Shown here one piece after another: positions 23,611-35,059 of a stretch of DNA of 64,000 bases (the first letter of the stretch is position 1; each line of letters begins with the position of its first letter). This stretch comes from Acanthococcus lagerstroemiae (lineage: Eukaryota > Arthropoda > Insecta > Hemiptera > Eriococcidae). The notes below the pieces were generated by a model. The model saw only the letters and a list, made by a program, of their open reading frames with translations. It did no database searches and was not told the origin of the DNA. The DNA is taken from the NCBI GenBank assembly GCA_031841125.1, contig CM063106.1:12524001-12588000 (forward strand). Direction: 5' to 3'. The translations under genes were made by a program, and so were the position numbers.

Positions 23611-23857
23611 CAGTAGCGTAGCAAAGGGGAGGCAAAGGGGTCGAATGCCCCTTCCCCCAAGGCACCTGATATTGAATGTAAAAATATGCAAAAATGAGCA
23701 ATTTTTCACCTTTAAAACACGTTTTTTGAAAAATATTTGCTCGATCAGTAATTTTACCTTCATTTTTCATAAAATAGTTCTCTGATATCGGCAATTTTTA
23801 AGAAATGCCTCAATTTTCGACTCTTTCTCCCTTGAAAATCATACTTCGCCCTCCTTT
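23611..23857. mobile_element. GTGACGTAGCC-type MITE, one end eroded
   Basis: Related to 17721-18005 in opposite orientation (TCATTTTCATAAAATAGT, AAACACGTTTTTT and TTTCTCCCTTGAAAATCAT words). The end at 23611 reads CAGTAGCGTAGC. It abuts the end of the MULE-type pseudogene and appears to interrupt it after codons for INACQEVYPK. Confidence 0.65.
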
Positions 23858-24846
23858 GGGGTACACTTCCTGACATGCGTTAATGATTCCAAGCTCGAAC
23901 TCGCTCATTATTTTTCTTGGTGCGCACAGCTGCACTCTGAAGTCGTTCACCCCATGACATCGTATACTGCGCTTGCGTCTTCTTCGATAGTAGTGCGTAG
24001 ACGTATGGAAGAGGGACACCTTCCCCGGATTCAATGTTCCTATTGCAAAGTAGGATTGTGAAAATTTGAGTGAAAATTCCCGGTGACGCTTTAGAAGTTC
24101 CATCCAGGAACCAGGTGCTACTGGAACACAGTGATTCAAAGTTTCGCCGTGTCGTAAACACTAGAACTCGACCTCCATCCTCGTCTTCGTCACCACTTTC
24201 CACGTCAGAGTCGTTATCTGGGATTCCCAATCGAACAGTAAGAAACTTTCACCAAGCAATGTTTCGTGAAAACGCCGGGGAATTTCTTGAAGATCCTCCA
24301 GTCTTCCAGTCTTTGAGGATTCGGCGTTAAGTTTTGTTTTCTGGTTTTTCGCATAGTTTTTGCCAAAATGCCTTGTTCGGGAAGTTGGGACAATACTTCT
24401 GGCGCAAGAGCAGTTAACTCGATGCGAAGTATTTGTGTTGGTGGCAAGTTCGGATTGTCGCCCCCTCGGTACTGATGCGATGCCCGAAAGGGTAGCTTCC
24501 GGTGCTGGGGGTGCGGTGTCTCAGGGGCCACTTTGGCATACGTGCATCGCCATACGTCCCACCACACCAAGTTCGGATTGTCAGCAGCAAGTCGTTTTAA
24601 CCGAGACGTCACTTCTTCAGCAGCACTTTCTTCAACGTTAGGTGGTTGGGAATGAGATGATTCAGCGAGTCCTTTGAAGACGACTAGGTCTTCGAGCCGT
24701 TGCGAGTCATTGGTAGCGGCTCTTGCAGAGCATTGTTTCTGCTTCACCAACCGGCACTCACAATAAATTTGTCCGCGTGCAGATTTTGACTTGAAGTTGG
24801 TGAAGCCACTGACATGCAATTTACCGTTCACTATGTTCGCAGCCAT
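23858..24846 (-). pseudogene. FLYWCH/MULE-type transposase pseudogene
   Basis: From an ATG at 24846 the protein opens MAANIVNGKLHVSGF...KSKSARGQIYCECR...QCSARAATN, a FLYWCH-type zinc finger (about residues 1-48) in which the usual Trp of YW-C is Cys. A linker follows with ILRIELTALAPEVLSQLPE and KTMRKTRKQNLTPNPQRLED. After a frameshift near 24220 comes RVLVFTTRRNFESL and SSTWFLDGTSKASPGIFTQI, then GVPLPYVYALLSKKTQAQY, the start of a MULE catalytic domain with its first Asp in DGT. A second frameshift near 23970 leads to MSEFELGIINACQEVYP, where MULEs usually have DFE. A MITE cuts the gene off at 23857. FLYWCH-MULE genes of this layout are common in insects and other arthropods. Frameshifts, the changed second acid and the truncation make it inactive. 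Confidence 0.8.
24460..24568 (+). mobile_element. R1-like LINE 3' tail inserted in the MULE pseudogene
   Basis: The 109-bp insert is flanked by a perfect 14-bp target duplication AAGTTCGGATTGTC (24446-24459 and 24569-24582). It ends CGCCATACGTCCCACCACACC-like, the same terminus as the LINE copies at 11335 and 35060. A long duplication with severe 5' truncation fits target-primed reverse transcription. It lies antisense to the MULE gene. Insert plus one duplication is 123 bases, so the reading frame continues through it (41 extra codons between DNPNL repeats). Confidence 0.85.
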
Positions 24847-27800
24847 GGTTAGTAGTGAATGAAATTCAAAAGCATATTGACCACGCAACCTTCCTGCGAA
24901 GAGGGTGTATTGCAATTTTGCTTTTCCATGGAAATATAAGTGCGCTTCAGGAATTTCGTCCGTTCGGAAAACAGGTTCTCGGAAAAAAGGGTTCGGAAAT
25001 TCGTCCTTCGGAAAATTGTCTTTCGAAATTCTATCTATTCGAAATTTCAGTGTTCGGAAAATCTTTTCCTGCTTAGCGATCTGCTTACCGTTGAGAGATC
25101 TGCACTGCAGACGGATTTGCTCCACATAGGAGAAAATCACGCAATAGTACGCAGTCTCCTTATAGTATGCACCCATCTTTCTCGAGATTGGTGACACTGT
25201 AGGCTTGTTTGATGGGCTCATTAAGAAGAGCTTCGAAAAGCAAGCATTTTGACATAAAATTCGACCTACTTGCTTGAATATTACGAGTGCAAAGCCCAAA
25301 AAATGTGATTTGCCAGTTCCTGATATTTTTTCAAGCGGGAAGTTAACAATTCACAAGCCTCAAGAGCCGGACGAAGAAATCGGATAGATGAGATGAATAT
25401 ATCATTTGAAAGGAAATTTTATCCGCGGTAAAAGTACATCAAGTCTTGGTAATGTTCATTCCAGCAGAATTTTAGAATTTTGAACGAACGATGAGGGGTT
25501 TATTTTGGTTGATTATATTCAAATTAAAAACGCCTAGTATGAAAAAGTTGAGAAAAAAATTATCTACTGTATGGCGCTCTTGGTGTAGTAGTTAAAAGTG
25601 ATTGAGGGTCCTTCCAGAAAAAATCTGAGCCTCCTAGTTAAAACGGGAAATGAGCTCGGGATTCTTCAAGAATTGACACTGAAGTAGTTCATTCAGTGGC
25701 TTGAGAAATGAGTCAAAAAACTTTTTGGTCCTGGAAACTTATTTTTTTTTGTTTTACTTTTTTTCAGATTTCTCTATAGCATTGCTGTCAACTGCATTGA
25801 AATAGTAGAAAAGATTGTAAATCGAGACTATTTCACGCTGTAAAACAGCTCAGGGTGGTAATATTACAGTCTGCGATAAAATTGAAAGGGATGGTAGCAC
25901 TACTACAGATAATTTTTTTAATACACTTTTGAGGATCAAAATATTTGTTTGATTCACTGTTCAGGCTACTGGATGAGTAACTTCAATTCCATAAAAACTG
26001 TGTGAGCGCAATGTAGCTAGTAGCACTGTCATGAATTTTTTAAATTCATCAAAATTTATTCTTGACCATGAAAAGAATTATGCTCAATTTTGAGGTGATT
26101 GAGCAGGCCATTTGATTTTGGTCAAAATTGAGATATTTTAAAGTTTTGCGCTCATTCAAATAAAAATTTTATTGTGAAAATAGCAGTACAGTATCACCAC
26201 ATTAATAAATCATGTAAGTCGGTGGGTCTAGGAATGTATGAAACAAACTTCGGAAATTACAACAAACAACTTTTCTATCGCATTCCTTAAGTGTTTACAT
26301 ATGTTTTGCTTACTCCTTCATTCTCAGGCAAATCTGAATTGTATCTGTTACATGACAAAGAGCCCTTTCTCGGCGGAGAGATGGGGTAGGAGATTATGGG
26401 TGGGAGTACAATCCATCACAAACGGAACACAAACAATTGCATACACTTTTCACTTTTCAATCCCTTGTCTAACCCCCTTTTCAAAAACCATTTCTTCAGC
26501 CCCAAACATAAACCTCAACATCTTCGGAAGGGGGTAGCACAAACGATTGATACTATTTTCAATCCCCTAGGTGAAAGTTGGGTGCTCTCATTTCTACAGA
26601 ACCCCCAAAAGTTTTCCCAAATATCTCAGGAAGGGGGCAGCACAAACGAAGGAATTTCCAGCACAAATGTAGCACAAACGAATGGCATATGTTTCAAGTG
26701 TATCGGGGTGTGTGGGGGTGTCCAAGAAATACACCTATAATAGTACGCATTCAACGAGTACCGAATAGTGCGCATTTGTAAGTGCGCTAATCTAATTTCC
26801 TTAAAAGATATCTGCTCGAAGCCAATGAAAGACAGAGGTGTTGTGACGCCATTTTAGTGAAGAAGATTCTTCGTATTCGTTATAAGGGGGGGGGGGGGTT
26901 CCATCCACTGTTCAGATGCGGAAATAGGAAATAATTACTTAAACGACGTTTTAAGTGACCAAGCAACCCCTTCATGTATTACATATGCTATTTATTGTAC
27001 TTCAGTGCATGAATTGGTAAAGAAAAAAAAAAAAATTATTGGCCACCAAAACTGAAACATCAAACAGTTTTTCTATTTCTTATCATTTAGAATTTGTACA
27101 ACACTTGTGATCGCTTGTAGTTAGTTTATTTTACGAGAATGCGGAAAATTTAATATACCTAATTAGTTTTATAATGCCGAGAAACGTTTTATTTAAATAA
27201 CGTTGTAAGGAATTGCTTTGCAATCAAACTATCAGAAGTGACAAGTGGAATGGACTCTGCAAAAAGAAGGAATACCATGTTGTGTCAACCAAAGAAGAAA
27301 GTTAATGCTATTTCAAATTAGGGGGGTGGTCAAGTAAGAGAGTTTGAGGGGGCCTTCTTCACTGGACTAAGGGTATCGCGATACCCCTGAAAGAGCAGCG
27401 GAAATCGGTCTTCGACGAGGCCATGTTCGATACCTAGTGCTAAAATATTTTCAAAGTCAAGAAGCGGCTAAGACTGGATACAAATGTTCAGAATAAGGCG
27501 GGTGGGCTCTCACACGAAGTGTGCTAATGTATCAAAAGCTGCTGTATCTTATTTTTCTGATTCATGTGTTGAATAAATCAAAGTTTCAGAAAATTTCCGA
27601 TATTCCGTACTCTTAGGAGCCCTTGCGCGTACTTTTAGGCTGCCTAGGCGCCTAACCGTATGCATTTCTCGTATTTTACTCGCAGCTCAATATCTCAGCA
27701 AATTTTGAACGAAATATTCTGAAACTCAATTGGTATGTGGCCAAGAGTTCAGTCTATAAATTGTCAAAAAACTATGGCTCTAGGTTTATTCGTGGCGGAG

Positions 27801-28206
27801 GTATAGTGATTCACGTACTAAATGCGTACTGTTAGGATCCTATCTCCTATATGCATTCAGGCAACACTGCTTCACTTTCCGCCATCCTGAAGTCTGTATG
27901 CATCTCCTTGCCAATACATCTGATGCAAAGTTACATAAATTTCGTGCCCCACTATCACCGATTTCCTTCCGTGTATTTTCTGTGCCAGTATTGTACGCAC
28001 AAGAATCGGAATAAAGCTTGTCTTCACTTTTAATTTCGATTCCTTTCTCTGCTTTTCGACTAAAATTGGAATACTTAAATTGTCAAAATTGGTAAACTAA
28101 TGTTGCACTGCAAGCGCCTACAATCGCTCTGAGCCTGTGTCCCTGCTGCGCCAACCTCAATATAAATCGACTACAGCCGTTTTAAAAGCCTGAGCGGACC
28201 AACTGA
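24847..28206. other. unrecognised DNA
   Basis: The frame of the MULE pseudogene stays open upstream to 25299 through TTCGGAAA-rich DNA, probably by chance. At 26380-26720 the decamer AGCACAAACGA occurs three times in a region with variant spacing. A G-tract of fourteen lies near 26885. No gene recognised. Confidence 0.3.
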
Positions 28207-28484
28207 CAGAGGTGAAACTTGACATTCAGTTTGGGGGGGGGGGAGAAAGAAAATTTGCCTACAAATAATATTTTCTTTTAACTACAAATTCGCCGACTAA
28301 ATTTTATAAAAATTTGAAAATTTGCTGATTTTTTAATCAAAATATTTTTTAATTGGAAAACAAAAATAATAAAGAAACAAACGTTCTTAGAAAATGAAAA
28401 ATTCAAATAAACAGTTTCAAAATTTGCGGATTGCCTAATTATTGGGGGCATTTCACCCCCTCCCTCCCCGTAGTTTCGTCCCTG
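28207..28484 (+). mobile_element. G-tract MITE, CAGAGACGAAA family
   Basis: Starts CAGAGGTGAAACTTGACATT followed by a G-tract, ends with a C-rich block and TAGTTTCGTCCCTG. The ends are imperfect inverted repeats. Interior words AAAATTTGCCGACT and AAATGAAAAATTCAAAT are shared with copies at 31199, 50215, 51876, 54769 and a fragment at about 30385-30468. Confidence 0.75.
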
Positions 28485-29100
28485 CAAATGCAGATATTGG
28501 AATCTTATCCCCCAGGCGCTCACATTTGCGCACATGAGCATACCCTATTCTGGGAGGATAAGGTGGAAGGATGTTAGGAATACTTGAGAGGAACACACAA
28601 CTTCCTTTACACATTGAGGTAGTCGTTGTTTACTCTTGGTGATCTGTTTTTCTGACTTTCCTCTGATTCTTCTCCTAAATTGATTCCAATAAAAACAAAT
28701 CAAAGAAAAAAAAAACTATAAAGTTTTCTGTCGATTGGATTAGGGGAATCCGTGCCAGAAGTTCCCTTTCGTTCTTATCGGAAAAATACTCGGAGTTTTG
28801 ACTTCTGTCACAGACTAAATTTCCCTTCTATTCTGGCCGTACAGCATTAGTATCGACTTCTCGCATCAGCGACCAAAAGGTAAAGTTTTTGACACATGTA
28901 GCAAAATTTTGGAATCTCGGATATACGGCCTGAATAATCACCAGGACCACAGACCATAAATTAAACAATAGAACATTTGCTATCGGATTCAGCTTGTGAC
29001 ATTGATAGATAAGTCTTTTGCTTTCAACTTTGAGTTTCTCATTAAATGTTCAACTTTCTGAAATTTCAGGCTCTAGGTCAATAGATTTATGGCTGCTCAA
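28485..29100 (+). repeat. dispersed repeat that hosts the G-tract MITE
   Basis: Shares long stretches with 50446-50792 (same orientation) and 52158-52830 (inverted): GCACACTCACATTTGCGCAC-like, TACTTGAGAGGAACACACA, AAGTTCCCTTTC, and then TTGAACAATAGAACATTTG-type words. No ORF. Because the MITE sits at the same place in several copies, the pair has moved or been duplicated as a unit. Confidence 0.65.
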
Positions 29101-29109
29101 AACTGCGGC

Positions 29110-29850
29110 GCGCTGTAGTCATTTACAAATGATTGGGTGAGTGAGTGAATTACTGACTCATTGAGTGAGTGACGAAGTGAGGAAGTGAATGAATAACTGA
29201 ATTAGAGAATGAATGAATGACTGAGTGAGTGAATCACTAAATCACTGAGTGCGTGACTGAGTAACTAAGTGAATAACTCAATGGGTAAGCGAGTGACTGA
29301 GTGAGTAGAAGTGAATGATTAACTAAAATGAGTTAATGACTGACTGAGTGAGTGAGTGAATCACTGAGCCATTGAGTGAGTGAGTGAGTGCGTAACTTAG
29401 TGAATCACTAAATGAGTAAGTGAGTGACTGAGATGAGTCATGAGCAAATGGTTGCGTAACTGAGTGAATCACTAAATAAGTAAGCGAATGACTGTGTGAG
29501 TGACGGAGTGAAGAAATGAGTGAATAACTAAGTGAGTGAGTGAATCACTGAATCACTGAGTCACTGAGTAAGTGAGTGAGTAACTTAGTGAATCACTAAA
29601 TGAGTAAGTGACTGATTACGTGATTGAGTGAGTGAGTGAATCACTGACTCATTGAGTGAGTGACAGAGTAGACTGAGTGAATAACTCAATAAATATGCAA
29701 GTGACTGAGTTAGTCACTGAGTAAGTTATTGAGTAACTATGCGAATAACTGAATAAGTAAGCGAGTGATTGAGTGAATCGCTAAATAAGTAAGTGAATGA
29801 CTGAGTGAGTGAGTAAGTGAATCACTGACTCAGTGAGTGACGAAGTGAAC
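29110..29850 (+). repeat. GAGT/GAATCACT minisatellite
   Basis: About 740 bases of GAGTGAGT and GAATCACTAA words, with a higher-order pattern of roughly 60-75 bases in which runs of GAGT alternate with GAATCACT. No coding potential. Confidence 0.9.
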
Positions 29851-30131
29851 AGATTTCAGAATGCTCAAAGCGGTGGAGCGCTGTAATCGTTTACCTTATA
29901 ACCCTGATCGAGGGGAATATTTCATTTGCAGGCATACAAAGAAATCTCAGAAGATTATGAAAACGAAAGCGTTTATCAAAACAATGATTAGGACAAAATT
30001 TATAGTACATAATATTTTCCTTCCATTGAGACCATTTTCATTTCAATCAGATGAACAGAGTTTCAATAGTTCATGTTTTTCACGTGCCTAAAATTATAGA
30101 GGGCGATTCTTTCGCGCTGGTAGTCCGAATA
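29851..30131. other. unrecognised DNA
   Basis: One 76-codon ORF without motif. Confidence 0.3.
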
Positions 30132-31032
30132 AGGGTAAAGGTATCGAATATCGACCACTATTTTTGTTTTTCGAATAACTCAGCCCCAAATTCGCGTGGA
30201 AAGGTCGTTGATGGCTCGAAACGTAGACCAACTATTCTAGTTTTACCCCCAAAAATTTACACCCCAAGTTTTTTTTTCGGTTTCTCTCGAATTTTTTTCT
30301 GAAAGGTGTCAAATTTGGGTATTGTAAAAAAAAAGGTGTTTAATATCGACCACCCCCAAAATTAATATAAGTAACCAATTAATCGTGAAATAAAAAAAAT
30401 TTGCCGATTGCCAAATTATTGAGGGGGGAGGGGTCACCCACCACCTTCCCACAGTGGTTTCGTCCCTGCAAATGCAGATTGGAACCTTATCCCCAAGCAC
30501 TCACATTTGGGCACATATGCACAGAGACGATCTGACAGCATCCGTCATTGCTTTTTCTGGCCATTTTTGTCGACTTTTCGATTCTTTCGGCATCACTAGT
30601 GGATATAAACAGATGAAAAAATTTCATGAAATGATAAAAACAGGTGGTGGTCGAATTTAAGAAAATTTTTGAAAAAAAAAACTTCGGAAAAAATAAATAA
30701 ATAACTGCGTGAAATGAATTCTCTAAATCAATCGAGCGCCAATATAATTTGAAATCTTCACTTTCAATTAAAATTTACCGCATTTAAATACGGTAAACTA
30801 CATTTACACAATCAACATTTGAAATCACGCCTTGAAAAATTTCTGGACATCTCAAATGTTTTTTTGCGAATATCTCCGCCAATTTTGCTCTAGAGCGATG
30901 ATTTCGGTCTCATTCGATTTGTCTGTGAAAAACGAATAAAAAAATTTTTTTCCGCGGAAGTCGAGGCATTAGGAGCCGACAACGGCTGGTGGTCGGATTT
31001 AGGAACTGGTCGATATTAGGCACCTTTACCCT
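30132..31032. mobile_element. TA-type TIR element with iterated TAATATCGACCA motif
   Basis: Left end AGGGTAAAGGTATCGAATAT and right end (reverse complement) AGGGTAAAGGTGCCTAATAT are inverted repeats. The left flank is TA and the right flank CA, a possible decayed TA duplication. Variants of TAATATCGACCAC occur at about 30144, 30340, 30641, 30988 and 31003 in both orientations. No transposase. A fragment of the G-tract MITE lies inside at about 30385-30468. Confidence 0.7.
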
Positions 31033-31198
31033 CAGTCATTGAAATTTGAAATTCAACGTCTGCTACCGACTTTCAGATTTTCGAAATGTCTTCCACATTT
31101 CAGCTATGTTTCAACCTTTCAAATAACGTTCGATACTCAGCTTGAAACCTTCTGCTTTTGACTGACTAGTCTCTAACAGTGGTCCAGGTTACTCCACT

Positions 31199-31529
31199 TT
31201 CAGAAACGAAATTTGACTTTCAGTTTGGAAAGGTGGAGAAGAAAAATTTGCCGACAAGTATTTTTTGAAAACTAAAAACTCGCCGGCAAAATGTTTCAAA
31301 ATTAAAAATTAGCCAATTTTGTAACCGAAATATTTTTTAATTGAAAAAGAATATAAATAAACAAACAAACAAACATGCATAAAAAATGAAAATTCAAATG
31401 AACAGTTTCAAAATTTGCCGGCTATCAAATTCTGGGGGAGGGGGTATCAAATGAACAGTCTTGAAATTTGCCGACTGCCAAATTATTGGGGGGTGTTTCA
31501 ACCCCTACACCCCCTATAGTTTCGCCCCT
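31199..31529 (+). mobile_element. G-tract MITE, CAGAGACGAAA family
   Basis: Starts CAGAAACGAAATTTGACTTT and ends TAGTTTCGCCCCTG. Between about 31410 and 31500 an internal stretch (AATGAACAGT..AAATTTGCCG) is duplicated. The left flank (31040-31198) matches the inverted repeat at 52166-52330. Confidence 0.75.
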
Positions 31530-32864
31530 GCCAATTGAACACTCCTATAAAATTTCCGATGTCACTAAGTTCACTATTTGTCGGTCTTCAAAATTATCTT
31601 TCTGAAATGAAATCGCTCTTTGTTAGGTGATATGACATTTTAACAGTGAGCGAATTCGTGCAGTTGTATACTTAGTAAGAGAAGCACGCCCTTGTCGTGT
31701 AATTTAACCGGAAATTGGCAACTTGTACCGTTTGTGCACGGACTTCGTAAATTAGTTGGATAAACAATTTTTTTCTAGGTAAATTATTCTAAAATACAAA
31801 AGAAATTTTCTTAGCAATAAAGACATCAACAATGTCTTTGTTTTACCAGTTCATCTATACGTGTTCGAAAATACTGACAGCTGTGTTTTGTCAAACGTGT
31901 GTTAAAGATAGAGAAAACAGTTCGTTGTAATCCCGTGTAACATGGAAAATGGGTGTTCTACTGGATGACTAACGTAATCGAAAATTAAACTGAGGTAATT
32001 TTCAGAAATAGTGAGTGTCTCCTTTCTTGCACCATACGTATCTGTACCAAACCGTGAAAAAAAAGATTTATGATATTTAACGAAATTCCTGTTAGTGCGC
32101 ATTCATTAACAGAATTAGAAATAAACGATCGATGTTACCTTGCACGTGTAATTAATAGGGACAACGAGTCGGTGAAATGCAGAAGTCTTTCGCATGTGTA
32201 TGCTGTTTTTTTTTTCTTCCAGAATTTTTTGTTTTCGAGCAAGTGTAAGAGTTTTTTTTTTCCTCTTAAGTATATAACGGATTTCTACGCCGCAACGATT
32301 GCTTGTCGGGCGCGCTTTTGTATACACATTCGTGATCAAGGTGCTGGTACGTTAATAACTAAACGGTATTATTAATTATTTGACGCGCGTAAGAACGAGT
32401 TTATTTGTATTTGATTTACTTACTCGAGATCGTATTGTTGACTGAACTGAATAACTTAGTTATTCGTAATAATGACGAATAAATGTAGGTGAGGAGAGAA
32501 ACGATATACGTGTAAGGACGGGCAGACTGGAAATCGAAACCTGAGGCGAAATTGAGACAAAAAAATTGGCGATACAATTACACAGTTCAGATTATTCCGG
32601 TTTGAATGATTTTTTCTGTTCGGGACATAAATCGAAGGTAGAAAAAGAAGTTGTTGGTCGTCCGAAGTGCGTGAGAAACAGTTCGTTAACCTAAGACGAA
32701 CAATTTTCCCATTTCGTGTACCTGTACGATGATGGGGGATTTACAAAAATTGCTGAGCGCTTTCGTTCTTAAAGTATAAGGCAAATTTGTAGACAGCCTT
32801 TGCCAACTTTCTAGTGTCGGTGTGTATCAAGCAACCCATTCTTTAAATTTTTTATTTCACTTTC
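31530..32864. other. unrecognised DNA, possibly unique
   Basis: I found no shared repeat here. A pair of opposing ORFs (32070-32375 plus, 32115-32339 minus) have no motif. Confidence 0.3.
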
Positions 32865-33062
32865 AAGCCGAGCGCTGGAATCCGCCCTTTCGAGCATTAC
32901 TTCAGAGACGTCGGTGAAGCTGTTTGGGCTGTCTTAGCTCTCTTCTCGTCTTGCTGAAGAACCGGCCTAGGTCGAAATGTAGCGAGTTGCTTCGTAGGCT
33001 CGAACCCGGGACCTCTGGATTCCGAGACCAGCGCGCTATCCACTCGGCCAACCAGACCCCAT
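32865..33062 (-). mobile_element. tRNA-headed SINE, family A
   Basis: The reverse complement reads TGGTTGGCCGAGTGGATAGC, a B box GGTTCGAGCC that matches consensus, then CGACCTAGGCCGGTTCTTC and a tail ending CGGCTTGAAAG. Confidence 0.9.
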
Positions 33063-33374
33063 GTATCAGGCTCCCAACGAGGCTCTTAGTTCAGGGGGCA
33101 AAGAACACGAACATTTTTAGGGGTCCAACTAGGACTGGAAGTAGGAGCAACAGTAAATTTTCTGCTTCGTTATGGAAGTAACAACGGTGACTATCGTTCA
33201 TTTCTTATTTTTTTCTGGAAGGGGGGGGGGTTCTTTTTATTCAAATTACTGTTATTTTTATTTTAAGACTTTGGATTTTCGTGTCTAGAACGCTGATAAT
33301 TTCCTTTGTAGCTGAAAGTTTCTCTTTTTTCCTTCTCTCCCTCTCTTGGGGTATACCCCCCCCCCAGATCTCCA
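33063..33374. other. unrecognised DNA with G and C tracts
   Basis: Contains a G-tract near 33222 and a C-tract near 33357. No gene seen. Confidence 0.3.
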
Positions 33375-33568
33375 CCACTGGTAGAGATACTGAACCACGC
33401 TGGGTACTCTCGACCACCATTTTAGTAGCAGAAGCTAAGAGTAAACATCACTTATCAGGTTATCACAACGTAAATCATTATCACAACATGTTACGTGTTT
33501 ACTCTCGGCTTCTGCTACTAAAATGGCGGTCGAGAGTACTCATCATAGTCTAGTATCCCTACCACTGG
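33375..33568. mobile_element. small foldback MITE with arms of about 75 bases
   Basis: The left arm (33375-33446) and right arm (about 33498-33568) are inverted copies. Both hold ATTTTAGTAGCAGAAGC and GAGAGTAAACA in matching orientation when folded, with a spacer of about 50 bases. The tips CCACTGGTAG and CCAGTGGTAG are near-identical. No clear target duplication. Confidence 0.85.
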
Positions 33569-33854
33569 TTTCTTTCGGAATCAAAAAATGTCTTCCCCAA
33601 ATTAAAAGGTCTTGTGGACCTTACCAATTTTGAAATTTTCAGTAAAGAGATATATGTTATTGTGCACATCTTTCGGAATCTTATTGAATCAAATTTAATG
33701 CAAATCTGTCAACCTCAAAAGCAAATTTCCGCACATTCTGCTACAAGATGAGTCGAAAAATGGAGATTTTCAGATGGTAAATCAACCTAACGAGGTCAGC
33801 GTGCAGTTCATTGTCGTAGGTCCGGATTGAAATTAGTGAGCAAGATGGTATTAA

Positions 33855-34040
33855 ATGAGTACAAAATTAAAACACCAGTTTTATGGGCGGAGGAGAATAG
33901 CATTTTCTCAATCTCAGATTAGAAATTCCGACTGTGTGCGGACACAACTTGGTGGCGAATTTGTGGATATGAGTGAACGAATTAAGGTACTAAATACTAA
34001 CAAAATCATGATATCCATTTCGACCTGGAGAATGCAATAG
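33855..34040 (+). CDS. possible exon fragment, unknown
   Basis: A pyrimidine-rich acceptor (TTTTCTCAATCTCAG, ending near 33918) is followed by an open frame IRNSDCVRTQLGGEFVDMSE and then AAG|GTACTA. I do not recognise it. No phase-compatible partner exon was found, so it may be chance. Confidence 0.15.
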   Translation: MSTKLKHQFYGRRRIAFSQSQIRNSDCVRTQLGGEFVDMSERIKVLNTNKIMISISTWRMQ

Positions 34041-34212
34041 CGGTTCTCGAGTCCTGTATTTAAATTGAAATATAAGAGACTAGAGTAACCCACCGATTTG
34101 AGATCCTCCGCTAATTAAGGATCAGCCTTTTGACTTAGGTTCGAATTAGTAAACCCTGTTTGGCATCGCAATTGTAGAAGCCTCACGAAGCCTGAAGGGT
34201 AAGGGGTAAGAC

Positions 34213-34710
34213 ATGAAAACACCGAAGCAACTTTTTGAGGGCGAGTGGGGGGGGGGCTTGATTTTGCCAGTTAAATCGGAGATTTTGTTGAATGAAAATC
34301 TGATTTTTCAACTGAAAACTTTTTTGCTAATTGAAGAATATTTAGAAATCCGACAGCAAAAAGAAATAGAGGAAAAAAGAACAAAGAACAAACAAAGTCT
34401 ATAATTCTTTCAAGATTTTGTTATCAGCCAATCCGACTTTGCAAACTAAGTGGAATTATGAAGATAATTTCATTAATTTACCGATGACATGAAAATTAGA
34501 ATCTCCACTAGCCCGTGACACCATTATTTTGATTTTAGTTGAGAAACTGATGAACCAGCTCTCCTCTTCTCATTTTGAACTAATGTATCGTATGTATGAG
34601 CCTAGTAGTATTTTAGTGACCAAATTTCAACAAGAAATGTGCAACTTCTCTGCAAAGAATATGGTAACTAACTCGGTACAAATTTATCTCTCCGTTCCCC
34701 TTACGTCTAA
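34213..34710. other. unrecognised DNA
   Basis: A G-tract and AAATC-rich words at 34245-34430 recall the G-tract MITE family but the ends are not visible. Confidence 0.25.
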
Positions 34711-34740
34711 AACCGCATTTTGGATTTATGTGAGGACATG

Positions 34741-34935
34741 GCCGGTAACGTTGGTTCCGGAGACTATATTAGTACCTTAAACCGTTTTCGGAGTATTATG
34801 GCGGATTGGGAAATGAAGAATAAAGAAGGGGTGCCTCTCCAAAGTTATGATTTCATGTTTGAATTTAAAAATGCGCTAAGAAAGTGTACAGTAGTGCCAA
34901 ACAAAGTCTACATGGGTTTTAGTAGGTACTTTTAA
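34741..34935 (+). CDS. 64-codon ORF with good start context, unknown
   Basis: The ATG in GGACATGG (34737-34744 region) has favourable context and leads into MAGNVGSGDYISTLNRFR, MADWEMKNKEGVPL and FEFKNALRKC before TAA. The composition is less repetitive than flanking shadows and lacks simple-sequence bias. I do not recognise a family. It could be a first exon, a short protein or chance. Confidence 0.2.
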   Translation, partial: AGNVGSGDYISTLNRFRSIMADWEMKNKEGVPLQSYDFMFEFKNALRKCTVVPNKVYMGFSRYF

Positions 34936-35059
34936 GAAATTTGAACTACGGCTTGCAATTGAAGGGGTCCCAAAGAAACAAGTCTACGTGACAATTTTGA
35001 GGAAATCGTTTTTGTTTTTTTTTACGGAATCGGAAGCCTGTAGTGTTACCAATCGATGA

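Noticed and set aside
22790..25070. TCCGAA-rich stretches as inverted ends of one element
   Set aside because: The two stretches are inverted in sense but align poorly, and the DNA between them contains unrelated elements.
24847..25299. N-terminal extension of the MULE protein
   Set aside because: The frame is open, but the DNA is TTCGGAAA-rich repeat and the family usually starts near the FLYWCH finger, so the ATG at 24846 is preferred.
29110..29850. CRISPR array
   Set aside because: Repeats are tetramer-based and contiguous, with no spacers of unique sequence.
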